Of a DNA stretch of 64,000 bases, positions 21,502 through 34,000 are shown in pieces (the stretch's first letter is position 1; every line of letters starts with the position of its first letter). The notes under the pieces are model-generated. The model did no database searches, was not told the origin of the DNA, and saw only the letters and a list, made by a program, of their open reading frames with translations. Made by a program: the position numbers and the translations under genes. The DNA is from Plasmodium malariae (Eukaryota; Apicomplexa; Aconoidasida; Haemosporida; Plasmodiidae), in NCBI RefSeq assembly GCF_900090045.1, contig NC_041788.1:2079501-2143500 (forward strand), read 5' to 3'.

Positions 21502-22227
21502 TTAGAGCATACGTAGGAACATTATATGCGAATCTCAACTGGTGTTAAAAAATCTATTTTTTTTGCTTAAGCGAATTGTACGCTCATGAAGAATGTCATA
21601 AGTGCTGTTTATAATTTTGTAATCCATATAGCCCTTCACAGTTAATATACGCATATGTATATATATAGAAGTATATATATATATACATAAATGTATACGT
21701 TTCAATACATACAAGCATATTCACGAAGCACATATGAGAAATTACAGTAAAACGCTAACAATGCGTTTTCGTTTGGTTCGCTAAATTTCTTTGTTATTTT
21801 AATGCATGCTTTTTTTTGCTAGGTAGGTTGTTTAACCATATATGCATGAAAATATTAAGTATATGGATATATACATACATTTGTGATACATACGCGTACA
21901 ACTTATCCGAAATAAAAAACTGGGAATTGCGTTATTATTAACATACATAAAGAGAATACCTTTTATTTATAATAAAATTAAAAAAAAATTAAAGTGCCAT
22001 GCATTTACACATATAGTTATATAAGATGATTTAAATTTTAAGGAAAAAAAAAGAATATTTTGTTAATGTTTTCTACTTATATTTATTATGAATTAATATG
22101 AGTTTGACTTCAATTTTGTATTTGTATTTGCATTCGATTTTCAATTTTTTTTTTTTTTTGTTTTAATATTTTTAATTTTTTAATGGATTCTTGATACAAT
22201 AAAATATGTAATACTAATTAGAAAGAC

Positions 22228-24720
22228 TTACAATTCGTCATTCTTCTTATCGTTGGAAGAATCGTCATTGGTACTGGTATCTTGCTTCAGTATTTCTTCG
22301 TCTATGTTAATTTCATGATCAACTTTATGTCCTTCAGTACTATCGACATCATCTATTTTTTTTGTTTCAAAAATGGAGGGGTCTAAATCATCAATCTTTA
22401 AATTGTTGTCCACTCCTAATTTATGATTAATATGATCATACACAATTTGAGCTAGGTCTGCAGTATCTTCTAAATCAAAACCTGATGCTAATTTAGCTGA
22501 CTGGTAAATAATTTTAATACTTTTCGTTAATTCGGAATCTTTAGGATTTGCTACTGATCTTTTTAACAAGTCAATCATGATTGGATGATCTGGATTAATT
22601 TCTAGAATTTTCTGACCACTCATTGCTCTTATTTGATCGGAATTATTTACATTTATTTTCATTAATTTTTCCATTTGTCCTGACAAACCCCACTCAGTTG
22701 AAACGACTGCACATGGTGCATCAACTAATCTTCGAGAAATTTCGACTTTAAAGATTTGATTCCTTAGTGTGTCTGATATTACATCCATTAGTGCCTTGTA
22801 CATTTTCTTCACTTTTTCTTCTTTTTTCTTTTCCTCCTCAGTTAAATCAAAAGTAATTTCTCCCTTTTGAATGGACTTAAATTTCTTTCCCTCATATTCT
22901 TGCACTCTTTGTATGCAAGATTCATCAACAGATTCAATTAGAAAAAGAACATCAATATTTTTTTTTTTGAAAATTTGCAATTGTGGAATTTTTGATAAAT
23001 ATTCATAAGATTCCCCTGACGCATAATAGATAAATTTTTGCTCTGGTTTCATATTTTCAACATATGTATCTAATGAAATACTTTTAGGGTAAAGCATAGT
23101 TTTAAATAAAAGTAATTTTACAATTTTTGATCTATTAATATCATCTTCATAACATCCGCTTTTTAAGTATTTTCTATATTCTTTATATATTAATTTATAT
23201 TTACTTGGTTCACTAATTTTTTTTTGTATTTCTTTTTTTTTTTCTTCATCCGTTTCTTTTTCTAATTCAGATCTTAAATTTTCTTTATATTTTTTACCAT
23301 CTGTATATAATTTACGGAAGGTGTCTAATATTTTTCTTACAATTCTTTTAGAAATAGCTTTTAGGATTTTATTTTGTTGTAATTGTTCCCTAGATACATT
23401 AAGGGGTAGATCGTCACTATCAACAACTCCTTTTATGAAACTCATATATCGTGGTAAGAATTCAACAAACTCATCAGCTACTAATACCCTTCTTACATAC
23501 AATTTAATAGAATTTTGTTTAGTAAATAATTGATCATTAATTGATGGAGCTTTTGAAGGGATATAAATTAAACACTTAAATTCTATTTCACCTTCAGCAA
23601 AAAAATGTATATAATATAATGGTTCATCATTATAACCTGATAAAACACTAAAAAATTTTTTATAATCATCTTCATTTAATTCCTTAGGTGCTCTTAACCA
23701 AATAGGTCTTTGCTCATTCATTAGTTTCCATTTTTTAATTTTTTTTTCTACTGTTCTTGTTTTTTTATTAGGATCATTTGATTCCTCAACTTTTACACTG
23801 TCATAGTTGGGATCATTTTCCATTTCCTTTGCTATATCAGCAAGTACTTCTTCAGTATACACATTTTCATATAATAAATAAATGGGGTACTGGATAAATT
23901 GACTATATCTAGAAATTAAATCTGCAAGTTTCTTATCATTCATTAAATTAGTAGCATCCTCTTTTAAATGTAATGATATTCTCGTTCCTCTCTTTAATGT
24001 TGAACCTCTAGGATCTTTGTAAATTGAAAACTTAGCATCAGCTGTAGATTCCCATATGTATTGCTCATCATTATTATGTTTTGTGTATACTATGACTTTA
24101 TCTGCTACTAAAAAAGCGGAATAAAAACCAACACCGAATTGACCTATCAAGCTCATATCACCTCCACTTTTTGATATGGCTTCTAAAAAGTTAGATGTAC
24201 CTGATTTAGCTATTGTTCCTAAATTGTTTATTAAGTCTTCCTTAGTCATACCTACTCCTGTGTCTGTAATTGATAATATGTTTTTCTCTTTATTCGCTGA
24301 TATCCTTATTTCTAATTTTTTTTCCTCTCCTAATACATTTTCATCAGACAAAGATAGAAATCTAATTTTTTCTAATGCATCAGCTGCATTTGAAATTAAC
24401 TCTCTTAAAAATACTTCTTTCTGAGTATACAAGGAATTTACAATAATATCCATTAGTCTTGTAACTTCTGTTTGATATTCATGATTTTCTATTCCTCCTG
24501 TTGGTTTTTCATCCTCCTTAATTTCTTCTAACATATCTTTGTCTCTTTTTTGTTCTTCATTACTAGTCTTTTTTTTTTCATCTCCTTCTTCCCCTTTTTC
24601 ATTATTATTATTGGTATTATTAATACTCTCACATAGTATCTTTGTATTATCTTGTATCAAATTTAGGCAAGAGAAAAACAAGGCAAGAAACAAGCAAGTA
24701 CAAATTTTATTTAATTTCAT
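22228..24720 (-). CDS. GRP94: Endoplasmin / GRP94, ER-resident Hsp90
   Basis: 830 aa, single exon, ATG at 24720. A signal peptide (about 1-30, CLFLALFFSCLN core) is followed by an acidic linker. The Hsp90 N-terminal ATPase domain runs from about 80, with 'ELISNAADALEKIR' (107-120), 'DTGVGM' (153-158), 'LGTIAKSGT' and 'GQFGVGFYSAFLVADKV'. The middle domain carries 'LYVRRVLVADEFVEFLPRY' and 'DDLPLNVSREQLQQ', which includes the catalytic-loop Arg. The C-terminal dimerisation domain contains 'DAPCAVVSTEWGLSGQMEKL'. The protein ends in NDEL, an HDEL/KDEL-type ER retention signal. The role is ATP-driven folding of secretory and membrane proteins in the ER. A poly(T)/TTA tract lies just upstream (24800-24865). 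Identity is secure. Confidence 0.97.
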   Translation of the reverse strand: MKLNKICTCLFLALFFSCLNLIQDNTKILCESINNTNNNNEKGEEGDEKKKTSNEEQKRDKDMLEEIKEDEKPTGGIENHEYQTEVTRLMDIIVNSLYTQKEVFLRELISNAADALEKIRFLSLSDENVLGEEKKLEIRISANKEKNILSITDTGVGMTKEDLINNLGTIAKSGTSNFLEAISKSGGDMSLIGQFGVGFYSAFLVADKVIVYTKHNNDEQYIWESTADAKFSIYKDPRGSTLKRGTRISLHLKEDATNLMNDKKLADLISRYSQFIQYPIYLLYENVYTEEVLADIAKEMENDPNYDSVKVEESNDPNKKTRTVEKKIKKWKLMNEQRPIWLRAPKELNEDDYKKFFSVLSGYNDEPLYYIHFFAEGEIEFKCLIYIPSKAPSINDQLFTKQNSIKLYVRRVLVADEFVEFLPRYMSFIKGVVDSDDLPLNVSREQLQQNKILKAISKRIVRKILDTFRKLYTDGKKYKENLRSELEKETDEEKKKEIQKKISEPSKYKLIYKEYRKYLKSGCYEDDINRSKIVKLLLFKTMLYPKSISLDTYVENMKPEQKFIYYASGESYEYLSKIPQLQIFKKKNIDVLFLIESVDESCIQRVQEYEGKKFKSIQKGEITFDLTEEEKKKEEKVKKMYKALMDVISDTLRNQIFKVEISRRLVDAPCAVVSTEWGLSGQMEKLMKINVNNSDQIRAMSGQKILEINPDHPIMIDLLKRSVANPKDSELTKSIKIIYQSAKLASGFDLEDTADLAQIVYDHINHKLGVDNNLKIDDLDPSIFETKKIDDVDSTEGHKVDHEINIDEEILKQDTSTNDDSSNDKKNDEL

Positions 24721-24824
24721 TTTTATCGAAAGAAAGGATGTTTTTTCGTAACAGTTCTGTAGAGTCTTTGTTTTGTTCTGCCTCTTTTTTATTTTTTTTG
24801 TTTTATTATTATTATTATTATTAT

Positions 24825-24860
<36 letters not shown>

Positions 24861-26329
24861 TATTTTTTTTTTATGTTGTTTATGAAAACAAAATGTATAA
24901 TGCAAAATGGGTTCTACAAAAATCATTCAGAGTCCTTATACCAACAAATTTGAGCACAACGCACGTACGCACATAAACTGTATGTGTGCCTTAAAAGGTA
25001 ACTCTATTTTTCTAATTAAATATTTTGCATAAAATATTCTTACTAATTATTCAAATACGTATGCATATATATATATGCAATACACATACATAAACGTGCA
25101 TTTACATAGGTGTAAATATATACATATATATGTATATATCTATGCCCTTTTGATATGAACACAAAATAATGTATAAGCCCTTTGAATGGAAAAGGAATAT
25201 ACTGAAAATTTTTCAAGCCCACGCAAAAAGCTCATATGTAACACATATATATATTAGTGTATCTTTGCATATATATGCTTATATGAATTTGTAAACACAA
25301 TAATACTGGGGAAAGTTAAAAAAAATAAATAAATAAAATAAAACTGTTAATTATATGATTATTAATTCGATCTTCATAATGTATGTTTTAATTAAAAAAG
25401 GAGATTCGTACAAAAAAGGTGTAATAATACAATTCAACAGGTAAAATATGTATATAAGATGTGGTAAGAAAAAAAAAAAAAAAAAAATGAAATAACATAT
25501 ATTATCATATGACGTGAAAATATAAAATTAAAAGAAAAATAATAAAAAACTAAGGATACTGCACAAGGAAGATGAAAAAAAAAAATTATACCAAAAAAAT
25601 GTATGCATAAATCTTATCCTTTCTACTGAAAAAAAAAATAAAAAAAATAAATGCTCATGAAAACAAAAGAAAAAAAATGTAATAAGGAAAAACTGCATTA
25701 AAGAATGAATTAATTTTATGTTAAGGCCTTAGCTGGTTCCTTATATTTTTCTTAACATAATTGTTTATATTATTTTGTTTTTTTTTTTCAATGTAAGTGT
25801 TAGCCGTCCTCTTATAAATTAATTATCCTATTCACATATATATATATATATATGTGTACATACCTAGATATATTTATAAATATGTTATACTTCTGTATGC
25901 ATAATTTGTTTTCCCTTAAGGCATCCATTAAAAGTATAATATATTATTTTAGCAACGTCAATTTTTTCTATTGCACTATTTAACAAAAAAAGAAAATGTG
26001 TTATAAAATATTATTTTCAAATTTAATTTCTTTCTTTTTGTAAATTATCAATTGAAGGCACACTTAAAAAGTAGAATTGAAGAATGTATTTTGTATATTC
26101 ATTTTTTTTTAAACCCAAATATTATATAATGGGTAAAAATAAAAAATTATAGGGAAATAATGGATAACTATAAAATGTAAAAACAATATTTTTATGTGTT
26201 AAGTAATTACTGTAATTATAAAAAAATGATGGAACCATGAGGTATACAAAAGTATTTTTGAATATGATGAATAATAAAATATAATGTAAAAGTAGTTGGG
26301 TATCATTTTTTTTTTTTTTTTTTTTTTGT

Positions 26330-26578
26330 TCATATATATATGAGGTATAACTCAAATATGTACATAAATATATAATAGTTAAACATGTATGAGCTAAATG
26401 TACCTAGGAAAAACAAAGGGGATTTTATCAGTTGATTTTTATGAGTTATTTTTAAGAAGTTATTGTCGTCTATTATAATGTTAGTATACAATATATTCAT
26501 ACGTTCATAGGACTCTTTTACAAGAGTTGGAATTGCACACGTGAGTACTTTAATAAAATGAAGAAAATCTATATTCAT
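26330..26578 (-). CDS. Small hypothetical membrane-type ORF (very uncertain)
   Basis: 82 aa from ATG 26578. The middle reads VKESYERMNILYTNIIIDD, which looks less like random AT translation than its neighbours. It ends with a hydrophobic stretch (FSSYMFNYYIFMYIFELYL). The ATG sits inside a pyrimidine-rich acceptor-like context (ending GAATATAG at 26568), so this could instead be the last exon of a spliced gene whose earlier exons lie in 26701-26900. It has no recognisable family and may be chance. Confidence 0.2.
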   Translation of the reverse strand: MNIDFLHFIKVLTCAIPTLVKESYERMNILYTNIIIDDNNFLKITHKNQLIKSPLFFLGTFSSYMFNYYIFMYIFELYLIYI

Positions 26579-26702
26579 AAAAAAAAAATAAAATAATACA
26601 ATAATTAAAATTATGTAGTATAAGTTCAGAAGAAAACACGAAAAAATACACCAGAATTCAAAAAGTTCCAAAAATAAATGAAAGAAAAAAAATATTTTTT
26701 TG

Positions 26703-26902
26703 GTTTACCTTTGGTCCTGTTGCTACAATAAGAAAAGGTAAACTGCCTCACCTACATTGGACTCCTACGTGTAGCATATATTTGCGTAAATACATACTAT
26801 ACATATGGGTGCACCTCTTAAGCCTTTCTATTAAATGATGTGAGACTCCGTTTTGTCCCCGCAAATGCAATAGCATGTTAATGGCATTACACTGCCATTA
26901 AC
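26703..26902. ncRNA. Candidate structured RNA block with two perfect hairpins
   Basis: Stem 1: GTTTACCTTT (26703-26712) pairs perfectly with AAAGGTAAAC (26734-26743). Stem 2: GTTAATGGCA (26877-26886) pairs perfectly with TGCCATTAAC (26893-26902), followed on the + strand by T7. The 200 bases between are clearly richer in GC than the flanks. The alternative is a - strand exon: from ATG 26874 a 42-codon frame ends at a consensus-like donor AG/GTGAGG near 26754. I cannot decide between these from sequence alone. Confidence 0.3.
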
Positions 26903-29900
26903 TTTTTTTGGTGAATTTTTTGTTATTATTATTTTATATTATATTTTGGAATATATTTTTAATTTCTAAGCGCTTTTACTATACTTTAATTATTTGCTCA
27001 ACAAGCTTTTTATTCTTTCTGATACACACTTTTTTTAAATATAGCAAAAGAGGCATATTAGATATGAATATTACAATAAATGATATACTATTGATATATT
27101 TTTTTTTCTTGTAACAAATAACAGAGCATTAAATTATACTTTTTTTTTGATTTTTATTAATAATTTTTACGTAAAGAAAAAAATAAAAAGGTTTTTTACA
27201 TCATATTTGTGTTGAATGAAAAGACTGGGTGTACAATGGGAACAGAAAAAAAAAAAAAAAAAATGCAAAATCCCAAAATTTAATTCTAAAAATAAAGTAA
27301 AATTTATTTTGAAATAAGTTTGCAGTTGCTCGAAACGGGAGCAATGAGGGGCTAAATATTGAGGGTGTTTTTGTACAAGTTCCAAGTAGGCAGAAAAAAT
27401 ATTACATTTGTGTATATGTATAATATACAAATATATATATTATATATCTAGCTAGCTTTTTTGGGAAGAATAAATAAGGAAATTGCATCAATTAAATAAT
27501 ATTCCTTTTTTTTTTTTTTTTTAAATAGTTTCACCTTCATATGTTAGAAGTTTCACTATGTCTATTTTTTTTTAATTTCAAGTTTATATTAATACTTTTT
27601 ATAAATGTGGTTTCTATATATAGAAACGTAATTATATATGTATTTTTAATTTTTAAAAATAAAAAGGAAATAAAATTTTCCTACATCTAATATGCTCCAT
27701 CAGGTTCATCCTTTTAACCCATTTTAGCCTGTTGTTCGAAGTTATATGTGAATATATATATATGTATGGGAACATAGCTCTTTGCAGAAATGTTAAAATA
27801 AACAATTTTGTTATCTCTTTTTCCTATAGTTATATTAAAATACACACATTAGTACGTTTTCCAATTAGCATTAAAAACTTACAAAAAACGGGGTTTCATA
27901 AATTATATTATAAAAATAAATTGCATGCTGCTTATTCATTTTTATTTACTAAGATATAACCAATTTGACATTTTAGGAATGTAAAAATATCGGATATGTA
28001 AAAAAATATAAAAAAAAATCTTACATTATTTTTACTAAATATTTTTATATGTTTTGGACTGAAACTAAAATTTAAAAAATTCAAGAGCTGTAGGAAAGAT
28101 TATTATTGTGCTATGTTTTCTATATTTTTCTCTATCTTTATTTTCATAATTTTTTCTCATTATCATATATTCAATAATTTTATACCCTATATATATGTAT
28201 ATATGTATGTGTTTACATGTACATCTTCACACGTGTGCATATATAGGCATATATAATTATCATGCATGTGATTATACGCACATATTTTTATGTATATTTA
28301 TCTTTTCAGCCTTAAAAGTACCTATACAAGAGAAATGCCGAAGTTTGGAATTGAAAAAAAAGCCTTTCATTACAAATGTATTTATTGTATTAATTGTAAA
28401 GCTTTTTTTTTTCATTATCTTTCTAATTTATTCTTTCTTATGATACCCTTATAATTAATATATTAATTACACTTTAACGACTCTTTATAATTTAAATTTA
28501 TATTATTAATGTAAAAAAAAAAAAAAAAAAAAAATAGGAATAAAAATCATGAAAAAAACTAAAGAACTGATATAAAAATTTGAGCATAAAATCATAGACA
28601 TTAAAAACTATATTTCTTCTTTTTTTATTATTAATATTTTCATATTAATTTTCATTTTCACTTACATTTATATTTACACTTATAATAATATTTTTTATGT
28701 ATAATTATTTTTATGTTTTTTATTTTTTTTATGCATTTATTAAAATATGAAATAAAGTAAACTTTTCTAGCAGTGCGTACGCGCTAACATATATACATGA
28801 TCTCTTTTTTTTTTTTTTTTTTTTTGTTTGTTACATTTTTAACTTATTTCATTTTTTTAGTCTAAGTATTAGTTACGAATATATATATACAAATATGTAC
28901 ATATGTATAAAAAATATATGTTTCTGTTTGTGTATACGTTTGTATAAATATTATGTTATGGGTGTACATAATTAATTGTATTAAAAGAAAAGTCTTATTG
29001 AAAGAATGAAATTGTGCTATTTTAAAAAAAAAATAATAATATTTAGTTAAAATAATATACATTTAGTCAAAATTTAAGATATTTTTATTTTTATAAAATC
29101 TATGCTTTTTCATCCTTATACAATTATAAATGTGTATATTAACAGAAGCCCATTTTAAAATACCTTTTTAAAAGAGTATTATTATTTCATGCTAAATTCT
29201 TTACTTATATAATAGTAATAATATTTTAAATGTACGAATATACTTTTATTAATTAGTATATGATATATATACATATATTGTACTTTATTTTGTAAAACAT
29301 ATATTCCTTTTTTTATTTAGGATATTTTTATTATTCCTTATCTTTCTTTTTCCTGCAGTATATATTTAAATATACTGAACGAAACTATTATTAATATATA
29401 TTTTTTTCTTAACTTAATGTACACACGATTCATTTATTTATTTTATTTTTTTTTTTTTCATTTTCTTATTATCCTAAATTTCCTTATAAAAAAGTAAGAA
29501 TTTTATTTTTATTCATATTGCATAAATATGCATATACATACTTATATACATACATACGTACAAATGTTTATATGCATAACTTTTTATTATTATATATCCT
29601 GCTGTTTGTATTATTTTAAATAACCTATGTATATTTTATATTTGAATATTTTTTTAAATATGTAGTAGAGAATGAACGCACGAGAGAACTTAATATTCAT
29701 AAAAATTTCAAGAAATGTATATATAAATTTTTTTTTTTTAATCATAATGAACTTATTGTGAACACATTATAGACAGTATTAGTTTCTTCTCCTTTTTCGC
29801 ATTTTCACATTTTTATTATTCATACTAACATATATACATAATTCCATACATATATGTATGTATATAAATATATATATGTATGCACATTAAGTGTTTTTTT

Positions 29901-31001
29901 ATTTATAAAATGTTAGGAGTTTAAAACAAAAAAAGATCGTTTTATTACATAAATAATATTAGGTTACGCTGTTTTGAAAACTTCAGCAACCATGCCTTTT
30001 TTTTAGTTTAACGCATTTCCCATATATAAGCATATATGAGTATATGCACGAGTGTGTCTATGTTTATATGTATGTATCCATGTGTATATGTATATTTTTC
30101 TTTATTTGATGCTAAGATACTCCTATCATTTTAGTAGATGTTATTCTTTTTTTTTCATCACGCATGGAATTTTCTACATTTTTCTAATTTTATTTTATTA
30201 CCATTTTTTTTTTTTTTTTTTTTGTATATTTAGCAATTATTGTTCAGATTCATAAAATTATAAATGTAATTAACTGTATATGTATGTTTGGTTATATATT
30301 TTTAACCCTTTAAAGTATTAGATATATTTCTGGTAGATTAGTTTGCGTTTATATACATACGTGCGTATATACGTCTTTACAAATGTATTTGTTTATAAAC
30401 GTTATTAAAATGTCTATTTTACACACCTTCATGAGAGGATGAAATAGTAGTGATAGACTTTACTAGCATTTTCATTCAAACAAGAAAGAAAATATAATGT
30501 TTTGTGTTATCTTCTTGCTATTTTCTTTTAGAAATTTTAATTAAAAAACAAAGGAAAAACCTTTCTTTAACAATTTTTGCAGTTTTTTTCTTTTTAATGC
30601 CTATTTATAATCAATGGATAGACATATTTCTACATACGTGTGGGATACGAATTTTGTGTATAAATAGTACGTATATTTAGAAGTACAAACAAGAATATAT
30701 ATAATAAATACAATAAAGTATTCAACATTTAGTTGTAAGGAAGAGAGAAGGGAACTGAGTAAACCTTCTTTTAAACTTTTTCCTTTTTTATTTCCTTCCT
30801 TCCAAATTTTATACATTTAGCATTAATAATAATTTTTGTTAAAATATATCTACGTGTACATTTATATGCATACATACGTGCGTGCATATATATATATATA
30901 TATATGTGCGCGTATATTGACTGCTTCACTTGTTTATATGCACACAGATCTACGTATGATTGTACAAATTTTTTAACACTGTAAAAAGAAAGAAGGTCAA
31001 A

Positions 31002-34000
31002 ATGAACATCCCGTGTAATTACAATAATATAAATATTAACTGTTCAGTGTCTATAAAAGCTTCAGATTTATTGAATAACAGAAATGAAGGTGATAATAGA
31101 TCAGATCATACGTCTGTTGAAAATAGTTGGTATAATAAAGGAAACGTTGAAAATAATTACATCAGTAATAATGAAAAAAATGTGTGCATGTATAGTAACT
31201 TTTGTAATGTATTACATAGCAACAATAACAATAGTATAAACAGTTCAGGTAATGATATTTATTACAATATTATTAACTCGCAAAATATAGATAATACACG
31301 TACGGATGAGGCTAATAAAAATATAAACAAGAATGTGTGTGTAAATGTAGAAGACACAATGAATCATAAAAAAAAAAATAGCATTAAAGAAAAGCAAAGT
31401 GGTATTTCTTTTGTTAAGTGTGATATAGGGAACAGTTTGAATATTCATGATTCCTTACAACATAAACAGAAAGATGATAACATAACACACAAGAGTAATA
31501 TATGTAGCAACAATGTAAACGTTAATGTATTTGGAAGTAATAATACTTCAGATTATATAAATAATTCATCTAGTAACGTGTTCAATAAGGGAAACCTAGA
31601 TATTGGCAATGTTGTTAACGCTAAACTTTACCACATGGTTAGTATGAACACGAATAGCAGTGATAATGGTATTGTTAATTATGACGAGAATGAAAATGAT
31701 ATTGTTAAAGGTATTCAGAATGATATGCATAATGCTAATGCTGATGGTGATAAAATAAGAATTGATGAAAGCAAGGAGTATGATAGTAAAGTATTGTATA
31801 ATAATCATCTTAGTAAAGATGATGGAGCTGTAAATTTAGAAGGTGCGTCTAATTATACATGTAGTTCATTTTTGAATAATAGAGAATGTAAAAAAACAGA
31901 AATGAACAAATATGAAGCTGAAGATATGTACTACACAAGTAAAAAAGCTCATGCATGCTCAAGTAGTAACAATCAGTATGGTGCAAACACAGACTCATCC
32001 TGTATTAAGAGTGCACAAAGTAATGTGCATAATAACTTGTACAGAAATGTACTCATGAAGGGAAAGGAAAGTGTAGGTACTGACCTAATTCAAAAGAACA
32101 ATAGTATTTTAAGTGATAGCGTTTCCGATTATGGATATAGATCTAATGTTGAAAATGGTGATGCACCATATACCAAATTAGCTTGCCAAGAAAACAAAGT
32201 TTCAACTGATATTTGTAGTTTAAATGATGCATACAATCCTATTTCCAAGATTAGTGGTAATGAAATGAATTCACTAAATAATAATATAATATACAATAAT
32301 ATCATAAATAATAATATAATTAATAATAATATTATAAATAACAACATTATTAATAACAACATTATCAATAACAACATAATTAATAATAACAACTTTATGC
32401 ACACTTTGAAGAGGACTATAAATGAGAGCATGTGTACAAAAATAGTAAATGAATGTAAGTTGAATAACAATAATAATTTATTCAATGGAGTAAATAACAC
32501 GGAGGATACAAGTATTATCGTTAACCATGTAGAAGGTGTTAGAAATGGGGATAATGTGAACGGTAGTTGTGGTCATGTTTGTGGAAAAGTCAACAATGGA
32601 AGTAACAAGATTAGGAATATTTTGCTAAATGATAACCTTATAAATACTAATAATAGCACAAATGAGAGTTCAAGTTGTAGTAGGTATGAAAATGAGAAAA
32701 TGAATGTACAAGATTCAATTAATGGAAAGGAAGAAAATGCATTATTATATGCAGCTAGTTTTAACCCACAGAAAATGATATTAAGTAGTAAAAACGAACT
32801 CATTGAAAATTGTTCTAGTACAGTAAATAATTTGAACACTTTTGATAATTGTAAATATTTTGAAAAAAAGCAAGTGAGTACGGATAGTTTAGTTTATCTG
32901 GAGAATAGTGAAAGAGGGGAGTTTTTCCCGAATAAAGAAAATTACGATCCTATCAAGAGCAACGGTATCCTTGCTGCACATATAAATAATATCAAACCAA
33001 TATCAACTTACGAAAATAAGAACAATGAGGGTGCCCCACAAAGTTTACACAACCAATATAGTACGAGCTGTACTACTTCTACGGATTCTAAGTTAAAAGT
33101 ATATCATACCCCATCTTGTCCCATAACAGTTGATAAGAATTATATACCTTTAGAGGAGATTATTGAAAATAAAAAAATTATAAATGATAATAATGTTGTT
33201 GATATTTCCCCTTGCTCTTGTACATTACTTGATAGTAGTAACATTGTTTATATACCAAGTAATTATGAACATAATATGGATAGTGCAATTGTTAAAAAAG
33301 ACATAAATTCGTGTTTACAAGTGAAAAGAAACTTATATACAGAGAATAATTATTTCCATAATAAGCCAGATGTAGATAAGCAAATTTATACAAGTAACCT
33401 AGATAAGAATAATAATAGCATCAATACAAAAATGATTTTGAGAAATTGCGATTACGTGTACAATGATAAGAATGAAATAATCACTAATAGAGTATGTCAT
33501 AAGGAGGAAAGCGATATAATGGGTAGTTATGTAGACCTAGTGCCTATCAAAAAGTGTAGAACAGAATTAAAGAACACATATGGATATGACTCCCTAGAAA
33601 ATAGATCAAATGACGTAAATATCAGTGAAGCTTGTAATGTTATAAGTAATAGCTTGAGCGCTAATCATAAAGATGCTTATTATGATTATTATGTGAAAAA
33701 TGATAGTGCATGTATGTGCGGAGAAGGCGGTGATAGTTCCTCAGTCATAGGGAATAATAATAACACGAATATTAATAAAGATGGTAGCATATCGAACAAA
33801 GATCAAAAATTCAAAATTAACCCTATTCATGTAGGATTCAAGAGCGATGAAAATAACGTTGATGATAGTTTTAGCATGTGCAAATTACTTGATCATGCTA
33901 GTGGAAATAATATAAGGGTTAACGACATAAACATAAATAATTTTAGCCAGAATAATAATGATGCTATTTATAATTACAATCCGTCTGTTGCTGGCACACA

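Larger units (their letters stand above)
19219..22227. other. 3 kb intergenic between minus-strand genes
   Basis: Presumed promoter/5' region of the 17692-19218 gene and 3' region of GRP94. Features: a 13-base perfect dyad at 19373-19385, GTGCGAA/TTCGCAC copies around 19265 and 19340, (TA)n near 20670-20702, a 22-bp pyrimidine repeat (21069-21156) and an exact 29-bp tandem duplication (21444-21501). The block 20730-20830 is a little richer in GC, but I see no gene in it. Confidence 0.5.
24721..31001. other. 6.3 kb divergent intergenic (GRP94 / ApiAP2 promoters)
   Basis: The two divergent genes share this region, so both promoters must lie in it. Most of it is simple AT sequence: poly(T) at 24825-24860, poly(A) at 25469-25488 and 28513-28534, (TA)n near 25840 and 30890. 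Two stretches stand out and are listed separately: 26330-26578 (a small - strand frame) and 26703-26902 (GC-elevated, hairpins). A further segment, 27330-27400, contains TTGCTC/GAGCAA arms and a locally complex - strand frame, but no gene can be assigned. Elsewhere I see nothing. Confidence 0.5.

Noticed and set aside
24539..24976. Plus-strand frames at the GRP94 start
   Set aside because: They are shadows of the GRP94 N-terminus followed by poly-Phe from the T tract.
27167..27430. Minus-strand frame with a protein-like segment CNIFSAYLELVQKHPQYL
   Set aside because: Only about 40 residues look non-random, then poly-Phe follows. No splice partner or family could be identified.
30960..31001. 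Upstream extension of the ApiAP2 protein
   Set aside because: The extension starts at TTG; the first ATG in frame is at 31002.
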